From Neoceratodus forsteri (Eukaryota > Chordata > Ceratodontiformes > Ceratodontidae): a stretch of DNA of 64,000 nt. Below are positions 55,167-64,000 of this stretch, one piece after another; position 1 is the stretch's first letter; each line of letters starts with the position of its first letter. The position numbers and the translations under genes are program-made. Below the pieces are notes generated by a model. It saw nothing but the letters and a program-made list of their open reading frames with translations, was not told where the DNA came from and searched no databases. The stretch covers positions 821,683,001 through 821,747,000 of the forward strand of contig CM057459.1 in the NCBI GenBank assembly GCA_016271365.2. The letters are read 5' to 3'.

Positions 55167-55236
55167 GGGAGTCTTCCTGCCTTATTAGAGACCCCCTTGT
55201 CACCCTCCCTTTCTGCCTCCTTGCTATTTTGCCCAC

Positions 55237-56091
55237 TTAACTCAAACCCCCTCTGAATAGGTGTCCCCAACCTCTCTTATCTGAACCATTTATCCTGGTC
55301 CTGATGGTTTCCCCTTCCCCGCACCACCATCCCCCTTGTAATAGTACCCCTGTCTCAGAGGCTTTCTGTGGGTCCCCTTTAGCTAGGGCCCCATCCTTAG
55401 TACTGACCTCCCTGCTGAAGGGGGGCTCCTCTCCCACCTCCTTGTCTCCCAGTTTCTCTCCAATCATGCTATCCTCCCTCATGTCTGGAATATGTTGCAT
55501 CTCCCCCATTTGCTTAACATACATGTTTCCCCTTCTCCCTCTGGGACTATGTCTATCCTTTCCATAGCTGGTCTGTGATGCCCTATGGGTATCTGACTCC
55601 CTCCCCCCGGCCTCTGTATAAGTTTCCTCATTTCCACCAACCCCTTCCTCCCCCTCTAGGATGCTTAGTATCTCAAATTTATTGTGACACTCTATGTCAG
55701 CCTCCATCAAGTAACCCGAGTTTCCCCTGACTGCATCTCTAAACTGACCCTCTTCTTCCTCTCTTGCACTGTTCACCTTAGGGGCTCCCATCCCACAGTC
55801 TGCTCTTTTAGGCTTCCCCACAACAGCACCTCTCTTCTCACTGTCTGCTTTTCTAGGCTTCCCCACAACAGCCCTCCCTGACTCTTCCCCCTCCACTCTC
55901 TTTATATTCAGCATGTTTACCCCGTACGTTTTCCCCTTAGTGTCAACATCCCTATCTAAGGGTCTTCTGTCCCTAATATCCCCCCTCCTGCTTGCTGTGA
56001 CATAACGTCCTGTAATTTCTGAGCATTGCCCCAGCCTCCCCTCAGCCCCACCCTTCTGCCGCCCATATCCACACCCCTTATCCTTGGACAC
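55237..56091 (-). pseudogene. CR1-F ORF1, N-terminal polar region (284 open codons)
   Basis: Open for 284 codons from MSKDKGCGYGRQKGG. The composition is charged and Gly/Arg/Glu-rich with a near-repeat: the VGKPRKADSEKRGAVVGKPK segment contains VVGKP(R/K)(K/R)AD twice. No known fold is visible. In CR1 ORF1 the region before the esterase domain is variable and often a nucleic-acid-binding or coiled-coil leader, which may explain it. The esterase domain follows in a different frame at 55166. There is no stop between the start and 55237, unusual amid the decay around it. Confidence 0.72.
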
Positions 56092-56612
56092 CCCCCAACT
56101 CTCCCAGCTTACTTTTTAATCAATATACTTCACTTCTGATACAAGATAGCTGTCTGCAGAGTGGGCAGCCTCCCTCTCTCCAGGCCCAATTTAGAATTAT
56201 TGCCATCCCACAGCCTGTGCAGCCTACAACTCTTCCGAAGATGCCTGCCATGGTGGAATTAGCCACCCTGATTATCCCCCTCTGTTTATAATAGCACACC
56301 CCCTTTTCTCAGTCCCTTTCCCTTGGAGTACAGTTTCTCTCTATACTGACTGTAGTTATTTACAAACCCAATTTCAACCCCACCAACAAAGTTCCCAAGT
56401 CTCACAAACACATACAGTCCAGTATGTGTTCGGTCCCATAACAGTGTGTAAGCAGACACCAGGTACCGTGTGATGTCACAGGCCCACCAGCTCCTGTTGC
56501 TTCAAATTTCAGTCCCAAACAGAAATACTCAGCCCTTCAATCCCACCCCCAGTGGCTTTTCAGTATTTAAGAAAGCCTACAAAACAGGTGGGAGGGAGGG
56601 AGGCTCTTACAA

Positions 56613-57117
56613 ACACCAGGCAAACAACACATTTAAATTTCCTTCTAATTTTCCCTGCCAAACAACTATCCCCAAACCTACAATAACACAGCCAAGTAAC
56701 AGTTCAAATTCAAGGTAATAATTTTAACACATAGAACTAATTTCACTTACAAACTATTCAAATATTTTAGTTAAAACAAAATATAACTCTGACCTCTTTT
56801 CTACCAACCTGTTGCTTAAGCTCCCAAGTGAACAATGAAAGCCAAGGTAATTCCTATTTAAAGACAAAGGTAATTGCAGCTAATGTCCCTTCCCCTAACA
56901 CCAGGCAAACAACACATTTAAATTTCCTTCTAATTTTCCCTGCCAAACAACTATCCCCAAACCTACAATAACAGAGCCCAAGTAACAGTTCAAATTCAAG
57001 GTAATAATTTTTAACACATAGAACTAATTTCACTTACAAACTATTCAAATATTTCAGTTAAAACAAAATATAACTCCTGACCTCTTTTCTACCAACCTGT
57101 TGCTTAAGCTCCCAAGT
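56613..57117. repeat. CR1-F 5' UTR 285-bp unit, two tandem copies
   Basis: acaccaggcaaacaacacat starts at 56613 and again at 56898, exactly 285 bp apart. The second copy lacks the last ~65 bp and ends at gcttaagctcccaag (57116). Copies differ at only a handful of single bases and one-base indels, about 97% alike by eye. Placed directly upstream (on the minus strand) of ORF1, they look like promoter monomers or a promoter duplication. Confidence 0.88.
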
Positions 57118-57118
57118 T

Positions 57119-57236
57119 TTGTTATCCAAATCAGCTATGTATAGTTGAAATAAGATAGGGCTCAGTACTGATTCCTGGGACAACTCACTCCTTACTTTTC
57201 CCTCCCTGGATATGTAAAAATTTACAGTTACATACT
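57119..57236 (-). pseudogene. LINE-X RT piece (motif B)
   Basis: Reads VNFYISREGKVRSELSQESV then LSPILFQLYIADLDNK, i.e. the motif B region (usually [11 protein letters not shown]) of a LINE that is not CR1. It continues the frame broken off near 59565 on the other side of CR1-G, so the two were adjacent before CR1-G inserted. Confidence 0.7.
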
Positions 57237-59562
57237 AACATATTAAAATGCCAGCAGAATAGGCCTAATGGCCTTTTGTGTCTGCTCATTTGGTCAGCCC
57301 CCACCCTGGGTGCTGACCTTGCTGCCCCCATCGCCTTCTCTGGCTTCTCCCTTCCCAGTTCCAGATATTCTTGCTGCATTGGATTTTGCTTCCAGAACCC
57401 TTCCCCTGTACCTGTCCCACCCCATCTTGAACCCCACCACTGTCTCTGCCTCCACCAGCCCCCTAGGCAGCGCATTCCATGGCTCCACCACCCTCTCAGT
57501 GAAGTAGCACCTCCTCCTTTCTCCCCTGAATCTTCCCCCCTCCAGCTTCCACCCATGTCCTCTAGTTGCCTCCTCCTCCTTCCTTCGAAGCACCCTGACT
57601 GTTCCTCCCCTACTTACCCTCTTCATGTACCTGAAGACCTCTATCATGTCCCCCGGTCCCTTCTCTCTTCCAATGTGTACATATTTAGCTCTTGAGCCTC
57701 TCCTCATAGGTCCTGTCCCCCAAGCCCAAATCATTTTGGTTGCCCTCCTCTGGACTCTCTCTAGGAGGTAATGTCCCTCTTTAAGTGTGGCCTCCAAAAC
57801 TGCACGCAGTACTCAGGTCGGTCTCACCAAGCAGTTATACAGAGGAGTATCACTTCCCTCTTCTGGAGGTGATCCCCTAGCGATGCATCCCAGCATCCTG
57901 TTGGCCTTGCTGCTGCCCTCCTACAAGTCTCTGAGTTGTTCATCTTGACATCCACCACCACCCCCAGGTCCATCTCAGCCATCGAGACTTGTAGCATTTC
58001 CCCAGGGTGTACACTTGGCCCGGTTTCTGCCCCAGGTGAGTACCTTGCATTTCCCTACATTGAACCTCAGCTTCCACTTTCTAGACCATCTTTCCAGAGC
58101 ATCCAGGTCCCCCTGTAGGGCCACCCTCCCCTCCTCCTCATCCACCACCACCCCCAGTTTTGATTCATCTGCAAAGAGACTCATCTCACTCCTGATTTCT
58201 GTCCTTATGTCAGAGACTTAGGGGTTGAACAGGAGGGGCCCAAGGACTGATCCCTGTGGGACCCCACTAATGACCCTCCTTGGGGATGAGACTATCCCGC
58301 CAACTATGACCCTCAGGGTCTGGTCCTGGAGCCAATTGCCTATCCATCTGATCATCTGGTTCCCCACCCCCATTTCTCCCAGCTTATCCAACAGGCCCAT
58401 GTGAGGAACAGAGTCAAATGCCTTGCTGAAGTCTAGAAAGAGGACGTCCACTGGTCTACCCAGGTCCAACTCACTCATCACCCAGTCATAGAACTCCGCA
58501 AGGTTTGTCGGACACGATTTCCCCGGGACAAATCCATGCTGTCTTTCGTACAGGCACCCTGACTTTTCCAGGTCCCCCCCATCCTCTCCTTGACAATGCC
58601 CTCCATCACCTTGCCCACCACTGATGTCAGGCTGACAGGTCTGTAGTTCTCTGCCACCTCCCTTGATCCCCCCTTGTGGATAGGCACTATTTGCACCACC
58701 TTCCAGTCCTGGGGCACCCACCCTGTCCTCAGAGAGATGGTGAAAAGCTCCACCAGGGGTTTCGGCAGGACATCCGCAAGTTTCTTCAGCACTCTGGGAT
58801 GTAATTTATCTGGCCCCGGTGCTTTCTCCGTCTTAAGGGAGCTGAGGGCTTCCCTCACTCTTTCTGCTGTGATTTCTACTTCTGGTACCTCTTCTCCCTG
58901 CTTAGCCCTCCCCCCTCCTGCAGGTGATGCCTCCCCTCTCCCCAGACCTGCCCGATCAGGTAGGGTCCCCCTCCTCAGTATCTCTGTCTCCTCCATGTGA
59001 TGCAGCACCCTATTTTCCTTGGTGAAACTTGAGGTGAAGTACTCATTTAGTACCTCAGCCTGCTCCCCCAGGTCTTGTACCCATCTCCCATGGATTTAAT
59101 CCTGCTAATCTGCCCCTTCACCCTTCATTTTTCCCAATGTATCCAGAAGAACCCCTTGTTCCCTCTTCTATTTCCCTGGCCAGGTTCTGCTCCTTCCTTG
59201 CCTTAGCCGCCCTCACCACCCTAGTGGCCCTTCTAGCCATCAGCTCATACTCCCCTCAATCCCTTTCACTCCTTGAGCACTTGAATCACCTATAGGCTGC
59301 CTTCTTTTCCCGCACCACCTCCTGGACCTCCCTGGTCCACCAGCAGGGTTTTCAGGCCCTACCGCATTTTCGTCTTACTCTTGCACAGGTGCTGGTAGCA
59401 TTCTGCACCCCTCTCCTGATGAGTTCCCACCTATTATCAGCATCCATGTCTGACCCAATCACATCCAAATGCTCCTTAAGGATCCTTCCCATTTCCTTAA
59501 AATCCAACCCCCTGAAGTCAGTTACCTCTGTCTTTGTGCAGCAACAGTTGCTTGCTGGGTTC
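57237..59562 (-). mobile_element. CR1-G, 5'-truncated CR1 nested in another LINE
   Basis: Minus-strand CR1 running from the end of the endonuclease (DFRGLDFKEMGRILKEHL, near 59530) to a 3' end at 57237 (ttctgctggcattttaatat, then a tagtatgt tail). Its flanks are two halves of one LINE RT, making a clear nested insertion. No target duplication is evident. Confidence 0.88.
57294..59008 (-). pseudogene. CR1-G reverse transcriptase and C-terminal domain
   Basis: The open part 58478-59008 (176 codons) carries EKAPGPDKLHPRVLKKL, TGWVPQDWK, IVPIHKGGSREVAENYRP and VSLTSVVGKVMEG. After a frameshift, 58218-58721 has ERQHGFVPGKSCPTNLAEF, motif A LDFSKAFDSVPH and motif [17 protein letters not shown]. 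The next part, 57975-58184, has catalytic LFADESKLG: FADD changed to FADE. The C-terminal domain in 57294-57797 (167 codons) holds [15 protein letters not shown] and CYFTERVVEPWNALP. It is well preserved apart from the catalytic change and the frameshifts. Confidence 0.88.
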
Positions 59563-59985
59563 ATTTAGTGAACCATTTAGCTATCCATCTCACAATATAT
59601 TTATCACCTTTGGATCTAATATGTTTTTCAACCACTGCCTAGTGTGGTACCATGTCAAAGGCTTTGCAGAAATCCAATAATACCATGTCTGCAACTCCTC
59701 CCTTGTCCAAAATGTGACTAATTTTTTCATATAGACAAATAGGATTTGTGATACAGGAATGACCAGATGTGAAACCATGTTGTACTGTATCTGAGTCATC
59801 ATTAGAGTTTATTTGGGTCAGCATTCTGTCCTTGATTATTGACTTCAATATCTTTCCTGGGGCTGATATCAAGCTAGACGGTAGCTACAAATGTCCTGCA
59901 TGTTCCCTGTTTTATGAATTGGAGTTGTTTTTGCCATTCTCTAGTCATTTGGGACATCTTCATTTAATGATTTTTCAAATATTCG
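59563..59985 (-). pseudogene. LINE-X RT piece (fingers to motif A)
   Basis: On the minus strand: FEKSLNEDVPND, MAKTTPIHKTGNMQD near 59945-59890, then ISAPGKILKSIIKDRMLTQI, QHGFTSGHSC and motif A MVLLDFCKAFDMVPH in the open parts 59639-59872 and 59590-59802. Ends RWIAKWFTK near 59575 where CR1-G interrupts. The wording (PIHKTGN, LSPILFQLYI) differs from CR1 in this window. It is the same LINE as 57119-57236 and perhaps the endonuclease at 63258-64000. Confidence 0.75.
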
Positions 59986-60904
59986 GCCCTTTACACAAAA
60001 AATAGGGCTGCCTATGTGCCACATATCTGAGAAGTGTAGGCAACAGTATGCATGAATGCCACACACAGGGGTCCTGCAGCATTCACTAGCAGTGCATGGG
60101 CCAGATGCGCATCTGACTTCCTGGCTGTGTGGGCAGCTACACTCCAGGATGCTCTGGGGGGAGTGGCAGGGGCATGCCCACACTATGTGCCATTTAGCGA
60201 GGCACACAGTGCTGCACACAGGGAGGTGCAGCAGGGCTCCGGATATGGTCAGGGCGAGGGGGCCCTGCCACAGCTTCAGTATGTGTCTAGCCCAATGCAC
60301 ACAGAACCCCAGCCCCAGTCCTGTATGGAAGTTCTCTCCCCAGCCCCTCATCAGAATGCCTGTCCCTGTCCAGCAAATACGTTATATTCCTCCCCTCAAA
60401 CAACCAGAGTCCTGTCCTGGTAGCCTCTGCCCAGTATTGCACAGATATTCTCCCTGGCACTCCATCCCAGCCCTATCCACCTCAGTGATGGTTAGTGGCC
60501 CCCTCACAGCACCAACAGCACCAACACCATCCCTACACCTGAACGTCAGTGCCACGACGACAGCCGGTGAGCAGTATGTCCCTCCACACACCATCTTGGC
60601 CACTCTCCATCTGACTGATGCTGGGAGTGGAATGCTTATTTATATAGTAATCTGCCTTATAACTAGGCAGTGCACTCCTAGCATAGGCAGTGCACTCCCA
60701 GCATCAGTCGGACAGTGGGTGGCTGAGGTGGTGTGTGGAGGGATGTGACTCTCACTGTCCATCGCCACAGCACTGGCATGCAGGTACAAGGGGATGGGGT
60801 GGTGTTGTCAGTGCCACAGGGTGGCACAAACCACCACTGAGTGGGTTGAGGGGACCGGGGGGGCAATCTGTGTAATACTGGACAAGGACCACCAGGACAC
60901 AGCT

Positions 60905-61075
60905 ATGGTTGTGGGGGGGCATCACTGATGTGCTGGACTGGGCCAGGGTTCTGATTTGGGGTTCAGGAAGGGAGCTGACCTATGGGACCTGGGCTGGGGT
61001 TCTGATGTGTAGGGGGGACTGACATATAGGACCAGGGCAGGGGCTCTGTTTGGGGGGACATCTGTGCACTAGACA
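60905..61075. repeat. Imperfect GC-rich minisatellite, about three units
   Basis: Units share gggccaggg/gggctggg-ttctgat(t/g)tg and gagctgacctatgggacc / ggactgacatataggacc text, about 55-66 bp apart. Copies are degenerate. Confidence 0.6.
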
Positions 61076-61563
61076 AGGTGTGGTGCCCCAGGGAAAGGGA
61101 TCCAACAGAGAAGAGTCCACTAGACACCAGGAACAGAATACATTCTCCTGGTACAAGTGTGTGCTATTCACACACCTGGACCCACACCTTCCAGCACTCC
61201 CCTTTTCCCATGGAGCAGGGGATCAACTCTGGGACCCAGGATGGGATACGATTGGCTGCCTGCCTGGGTTTACTACTCCACCCCCATCTGCCCTCCATAA
61301 TCCTGCATGCCGGGGGGGTTGAGGCCATGGGCAAGTGGCCAGCAGTATTGAATATTGGCCTGTGTACACCCTTGTGCTTTATCTTTTATTTTAGGCCCTG
61401 GAAAACATGATACCATTCTATTCTGTTTACAATAAATGAAAAATATTTACTCCATTTCCATAGTGTAGTGTCCACCCACCCCCAAACCCAACAGGCAGTA
61501 ACCCCTCCCCCACACACATCCAGCCCAACCTGTGCTGGTGACTGTCATGGCCCTCCTCACCCT

Positions 61564-61700
61564 GCCATGGCCAGCAGCTGACTAATCAGTACTCGAGCAT
61601 GTACATTAAATAGTACATGCTTATTGGTTGTCGCCAAACAATGAGCACATACTATTTACTGTACAAAGCCCATACCGATCAGTTGAGGGCTGGCTATGGC
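61564..61700. other. 137-bp imperfect palindrome
   Basis: gccatggccagc at 61564 pairs with gctggctatggc ending 61700. Inside, gtacattaaatagtacatgc pairs imperfectly with gcacatactatttactgtac. The centre is near 61632 (gttgtcgccaaac). Roughly 70-75% of positions pair over arms of about 65 bp. It could be a small fold-back element or MITE. Confidence 0.7.
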
Positions 61701-62710
61701 ACGAGTGATGGGATGTGCCAGTCGCTGCTGGGCAGGTAGGTTGTGGGTGTGTGTGTGGGGGTGTTATGAGCCTACCGGGGTGGGTGGGAGGAAATGGTGT
61801 AAATGATTTTGTAATTAATTATATTGGGAATCGGGGCTGGGGGGGCCACTAAACTATGGAAAAACAAGATATGTATTTCTTTATCTGACAGTCTGTGATC
61901 AGTGTGGGGAGAGGGGACCATACACTATGGAAAAAGGGAATCTGTATTTATTTATCTGATAGTCTGTGATCAGGACATGCAGGGGGAACCTGACACTATG
62001 GAAAGAGGGGTTTGTTTTACTGTTTATGGCACTCCATGGTCTGGGATGGAGGGAACATGGGACCATTTCTGGACTATGTGTGGGGCACTTCCCTGCCCTG
62101 CCCAAATTTAGGACAGGGTTTTGGTTTCCTAACTTTGTGCGGGTACATCTCGCTATGTCTTTGCCAGGGGAGGTTTGAATATTGCATTGCGGTACCCTCA
62201 TTTGCATGCCTGCATCACAATATTATGTACTGCAGTGCCTTTGGGTTTGCATGGCATATTGGGGGCTTCTGTATATTGCCACACTTTGACAACCACCGCA
62301 AGTCCAGAGATGCGTGGGCGCATCTAGGGATGCACTGCACATCTCCTTTGAATATGTGGGCATAGGCTTATGCCTATCGTAAATTTCTGTACAACCTTTT
62401 AGCCTACTGCATCTACAGTTGGCTCCACTTGTATGCCTTTCAGATGTATGCCTTATCCAGTTGGATGCCTGTTTTCATCTAGTCCCATTTTTTCCACTAT
62501 GCACATAGTGTTAAAGTCTCCTGTTGTATGCCTTGCCATTTTCATTTGTATGCGGTTTTTTTTCCCCCAACTTGTGACTGCAGTTTGATCTTGATGGCTG
62601 CTTAATCCAATAAGTAGGTGCGAACTTGGCTAAGTACAGTCTCACTAGGTGCTTATGCGCTAAAGTGCTTAAAAAGGCGCAACATTGGCAGTCAGCAGAA
62701 CTGAATTCTT

Positions 62711-63257
62711 TCAGCTAAAAAAAGGGTGTTCTGAGGCAGAGAGAGATGGATTAGACAAAAAGAAATGTTCTGTCTCTCGCCCAGAATGTGACTCTGATAG
62801 AGAAGATGTCCCTGACTGATATGTCCAGAAAGGAGGCATCAGACAAATTTGGGAATGGAGCACCTGTGGGAACACAAACCACAAGCCCTTTCTCTCTGTT
62901 TCAGTCTGATTTGGCATATCAGGCAGTACATAGCTTCTAGCGAAAGCAGACACTATTTTAACTGTTACTAATGCTTAGCAATGATACACTTTATGCTAAA
63001 ACCTATTTCACATTTTTTTAAACATTTTTAACATTTTAAGATTTTACATTTTACCTTTAACCTTGGTAATGCAGTATGTGTAATAAAGTATTTGAAAACG
63101 TGCACTTTTTTCTGTTTTATGGCATTACGTTACTTGCGAAGTGTCAGTACACTGACAGGAGCAGCTTGGAAATCAATGATAATCCTCTCCCACTTGTATA
63201 CCATTCTGCTTGTATGCCCAAATTGCGGTGGTCTGGAGCTTAGTCATACAAGCAGAA
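62711..63257. other. Unrecognised segment before the LINE endonuclease
   Basis: An 80-codon minus-strand open frame (62711-62953) has no recognisable domain. cacttgtatgcc/cacttgtatacc words recur here (62429, 63190) and form short near-repeats. The right edge meets LINE endonuclease sequence near 63258. Confidence 0.35.
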
Positions 63258-64000
63258 TTGACTATACATTGAATAGTAAAGCTGATACATGAGTGGTCAC
63301 TGTTACCTAGTGGTTGGCTGACTACACAGTCTTTGATTTCAGTGCTTATAACTAGGTCTAGTACATTATTACCCCAATTGGTTCTCTAACATGTTGTATT
63401 AGATTAAGTTTCAGACACGTATTAAGAAACATGACACTTTGTCTAGTGTTGGCTGTTTGATTTTTCCAATCAAGGTTACCATAATTAAAATCACCAATAA
63501 ATATGGTCCTTCTTATGTCACATGCTCTCATTAGTACCTGTATTATTTCATGACTGGAGTTATAATCACAGTTAGGTGGTATATAACATAAAACAATAAT
63601 AATGTTTTCAGAGGTGTTTAAGTTAACTTTTAGCCAGATAGTTTTGGTATTAGGTGTTTGAATCTTTACTTTATCTGACATGACAGTGACTACAGTATTA
63701 TTGAAGATGTATAATGCAACCCCTCACCCCTTCTTACTTTTTCTGTCTAACCTCATTAAATAGTATCCTGAAATAGTTTTATCCCATGCATCATTCTCAA
63801 TTCACTATGACTCAATAATTAATGCAATGTAAATTTTTGTTCTGAGTTTATAATTGATTGTATCTTTCCCATCTTATTATTAAGACTTCTAGAGTTACAT
63901 AAGAAACTTTGGATATTATTCTTTCATTCCACACCCTTGGTGTTTGGTAATATTTTGCTGTCGGTTATGATTGCATTGTCCCTAAAGTCTTGCCCCCAGT
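63258..64000 (-). pseudogene. LINE endonuclease domain (possibly LINE-X)
   Basis: Minus-strand APE-type endonuclease: SRSLNNKMGKIQSIIN near 63900, a weak DAWDKTISGYYLM block near 63790, then the open part 63358-63681 (107 codons) with IIIVLCYIPPNCDYNS and IFIGDFNYGNLDW. GDFN is intact. The C-terminal LDLVIS and NSDHSCISF blocks lie near 63345-63275. Not CR1 in wording. It extends beyond the window on the right. Linker and RT should follow to the left, but unrelated sequence begins at about 63257 and RT text of a similar LINE reappears at 59985. Confidence 0.78.

Larger units (their letters stand above)
51465..57118 (-). mobile_element. CR1-F, full-length CR1 with duplicated 5' UTR segment (5.65 kb)
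   Basis: Minus-strand CR1 of a different subfamily from B/D. It comprises 5' UTR (57118-56100, with two copies of a 285-bp unit), ORF1 (56091-54650), ORF2 endonuclease (about 54430-53770), linker and RT (53640-52230), and C-terminal domain to a 3' end at 51465 (ttaatctgctggcaaatag, then an agtatgtt-type tail). RT catalytic box is FVDD. It has the longest ORF1 frame in the window. ORF2 is broken at several places. Confidence 0.88.
59986..62710. other. Unrecognised GC-rich segment
   Basis: 60040-61440 is GC-rich with two overlapping long open frames (60056-60748 and 60052-60423, plus). Neither has a recognisable domain and their composition looks like read-through of GC-rich DNA. 60900-61070 holds an imperfect tandem repeat with gggctggggttctgatgtg-like units about 55-65 bp long. 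61740-61990 is G-rich with two alike cacta(a/t)ggaaaa...tgtatttctttatctga(c/t)ag blocks (61849-61895 and 61921-61965). 62390-62570 has several gtatgcctt words. Nature unknown. Confidence 0.4.

Noticed and set aside
60056..60748. 230-codon plus-strand open frame, the longest in the 60-kb region
   Set aside because: Its composition (many Cys, His, Pro, Ser) is typical of GC-rich read-through. Another frame is open at the same place, no domain is visible, and there is no start context or exon support.
62711..62953. 80-codon minus-strand frame with a mixed composition
   Set aside because: No domain, no neighbour that would make sense of it, and length is within chance expectation for this base composition.

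Overview
The window reads as intergenic DNA from a repeat-rich, non-mammalian vertebrate genome. It is packed with decayed CR1-type LINEs plus a Tx1-like (L1-group) LINE, at least two other LINE families, a hAT transposon with a BED zinc finger, a PIF/Harbinger-type Myb/SANT gene, simple repeats such as (CA)n and (TTTC)n, and several arrays of 120-330 bp tandem repeats. This fits an amphibian, turtle or crocodilian, lungfish or coelacanth, or cartilaginous fish. I cannot choose between them from sequence alone. I see no host protein-coding gene, rRNA, tRNA or CRISPR array that I would defend, and nothing prokaryotic. Coordinates of element ends are read by eye and are approximate unless a target-site duplication is given.

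Layout. 1-1.0 kb: CR1 ORF1 relic (minus). 1.1-1.75 kb: diverged tandem repeat. 1.8-4.4 kb: non-CR1 LINE (plus). 4.7-7.0 kb: CR1-A (plus). 7.5-8.65 kb: CR1 ORF1 fragment. 8.7-12.8 kb: CR1-B (plus), with two tandem copies of part of its 5' UTR, ORF1, endonuclease and part of the RT. 12.8-14.7 kb: CR1-C (plus). 15.2-21.35 kb: a roughly 300-bp tandem array split by CR1-D, a nearly complete copy in minus orientation of the same family as CR1-B, so that B and D form inverted arms of about 3.4 kb. 22.3-28.5 kb: spliced-looking Harbinger Myb/SANT gene remnant with CR1 3' ends in its introns. 28.9-29.2 kb: minisatellite. 29.4-35.45 kb: a 5.6-kb Tx1-like LINE inserted into an older repeat with a 19-bp target-site duplication. 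35.55-38.7 kb: hAT transposase pseudogene (minus). 39.65-39.95 kb: CR1-like tail. 40.3-43.3 kb: another LINE (minus) with a strong inverted repeat at its 3' side, itself split by a 933-bp DNA transposon with an 8-bp duplication and arrays of a short subterminal motif. 43.3-50.6 kb: tandem repeats, one array split by CR1-E (46.09-50.00 kb, minus). 51.5-57.1 kb: CR1-F (minus), with a long open ORF1 and duplicated 5' UTR monomers. 57.1-64.0 kb: scattered pieces of one further LINE (minus) split by CR1-G and by about 3.3 kb of unrecognised sequence holding a 137-bp imperfect palindrome.

How the parts relate. The CR1 copies encode the expected two-ORF machinery: an ORF1 with an SGNH/GDSL esterase-like domain, and an ORF2 with an APE-type endonuclease plus reverse transcriptase. 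All are broken by stops and frameshifts. The RT catalytic box reads FADD, FMDD, FVDD, FAED or FADE in different copies, so they are independent dead insertions. The best evidence of order is nesting: CR1-D and CR1-E sit in tandem arrays, CR1-G in another LINE, the Tx1-like LINE in an older repeat, and the 933-bp transposon in a LINE. The most unusual structures are that 933-bp element, the Tx1-like insertion, the duplicated 5' UTR segments in two CR1 families, and the Harbinger Myb gene, whose exon phases still match.
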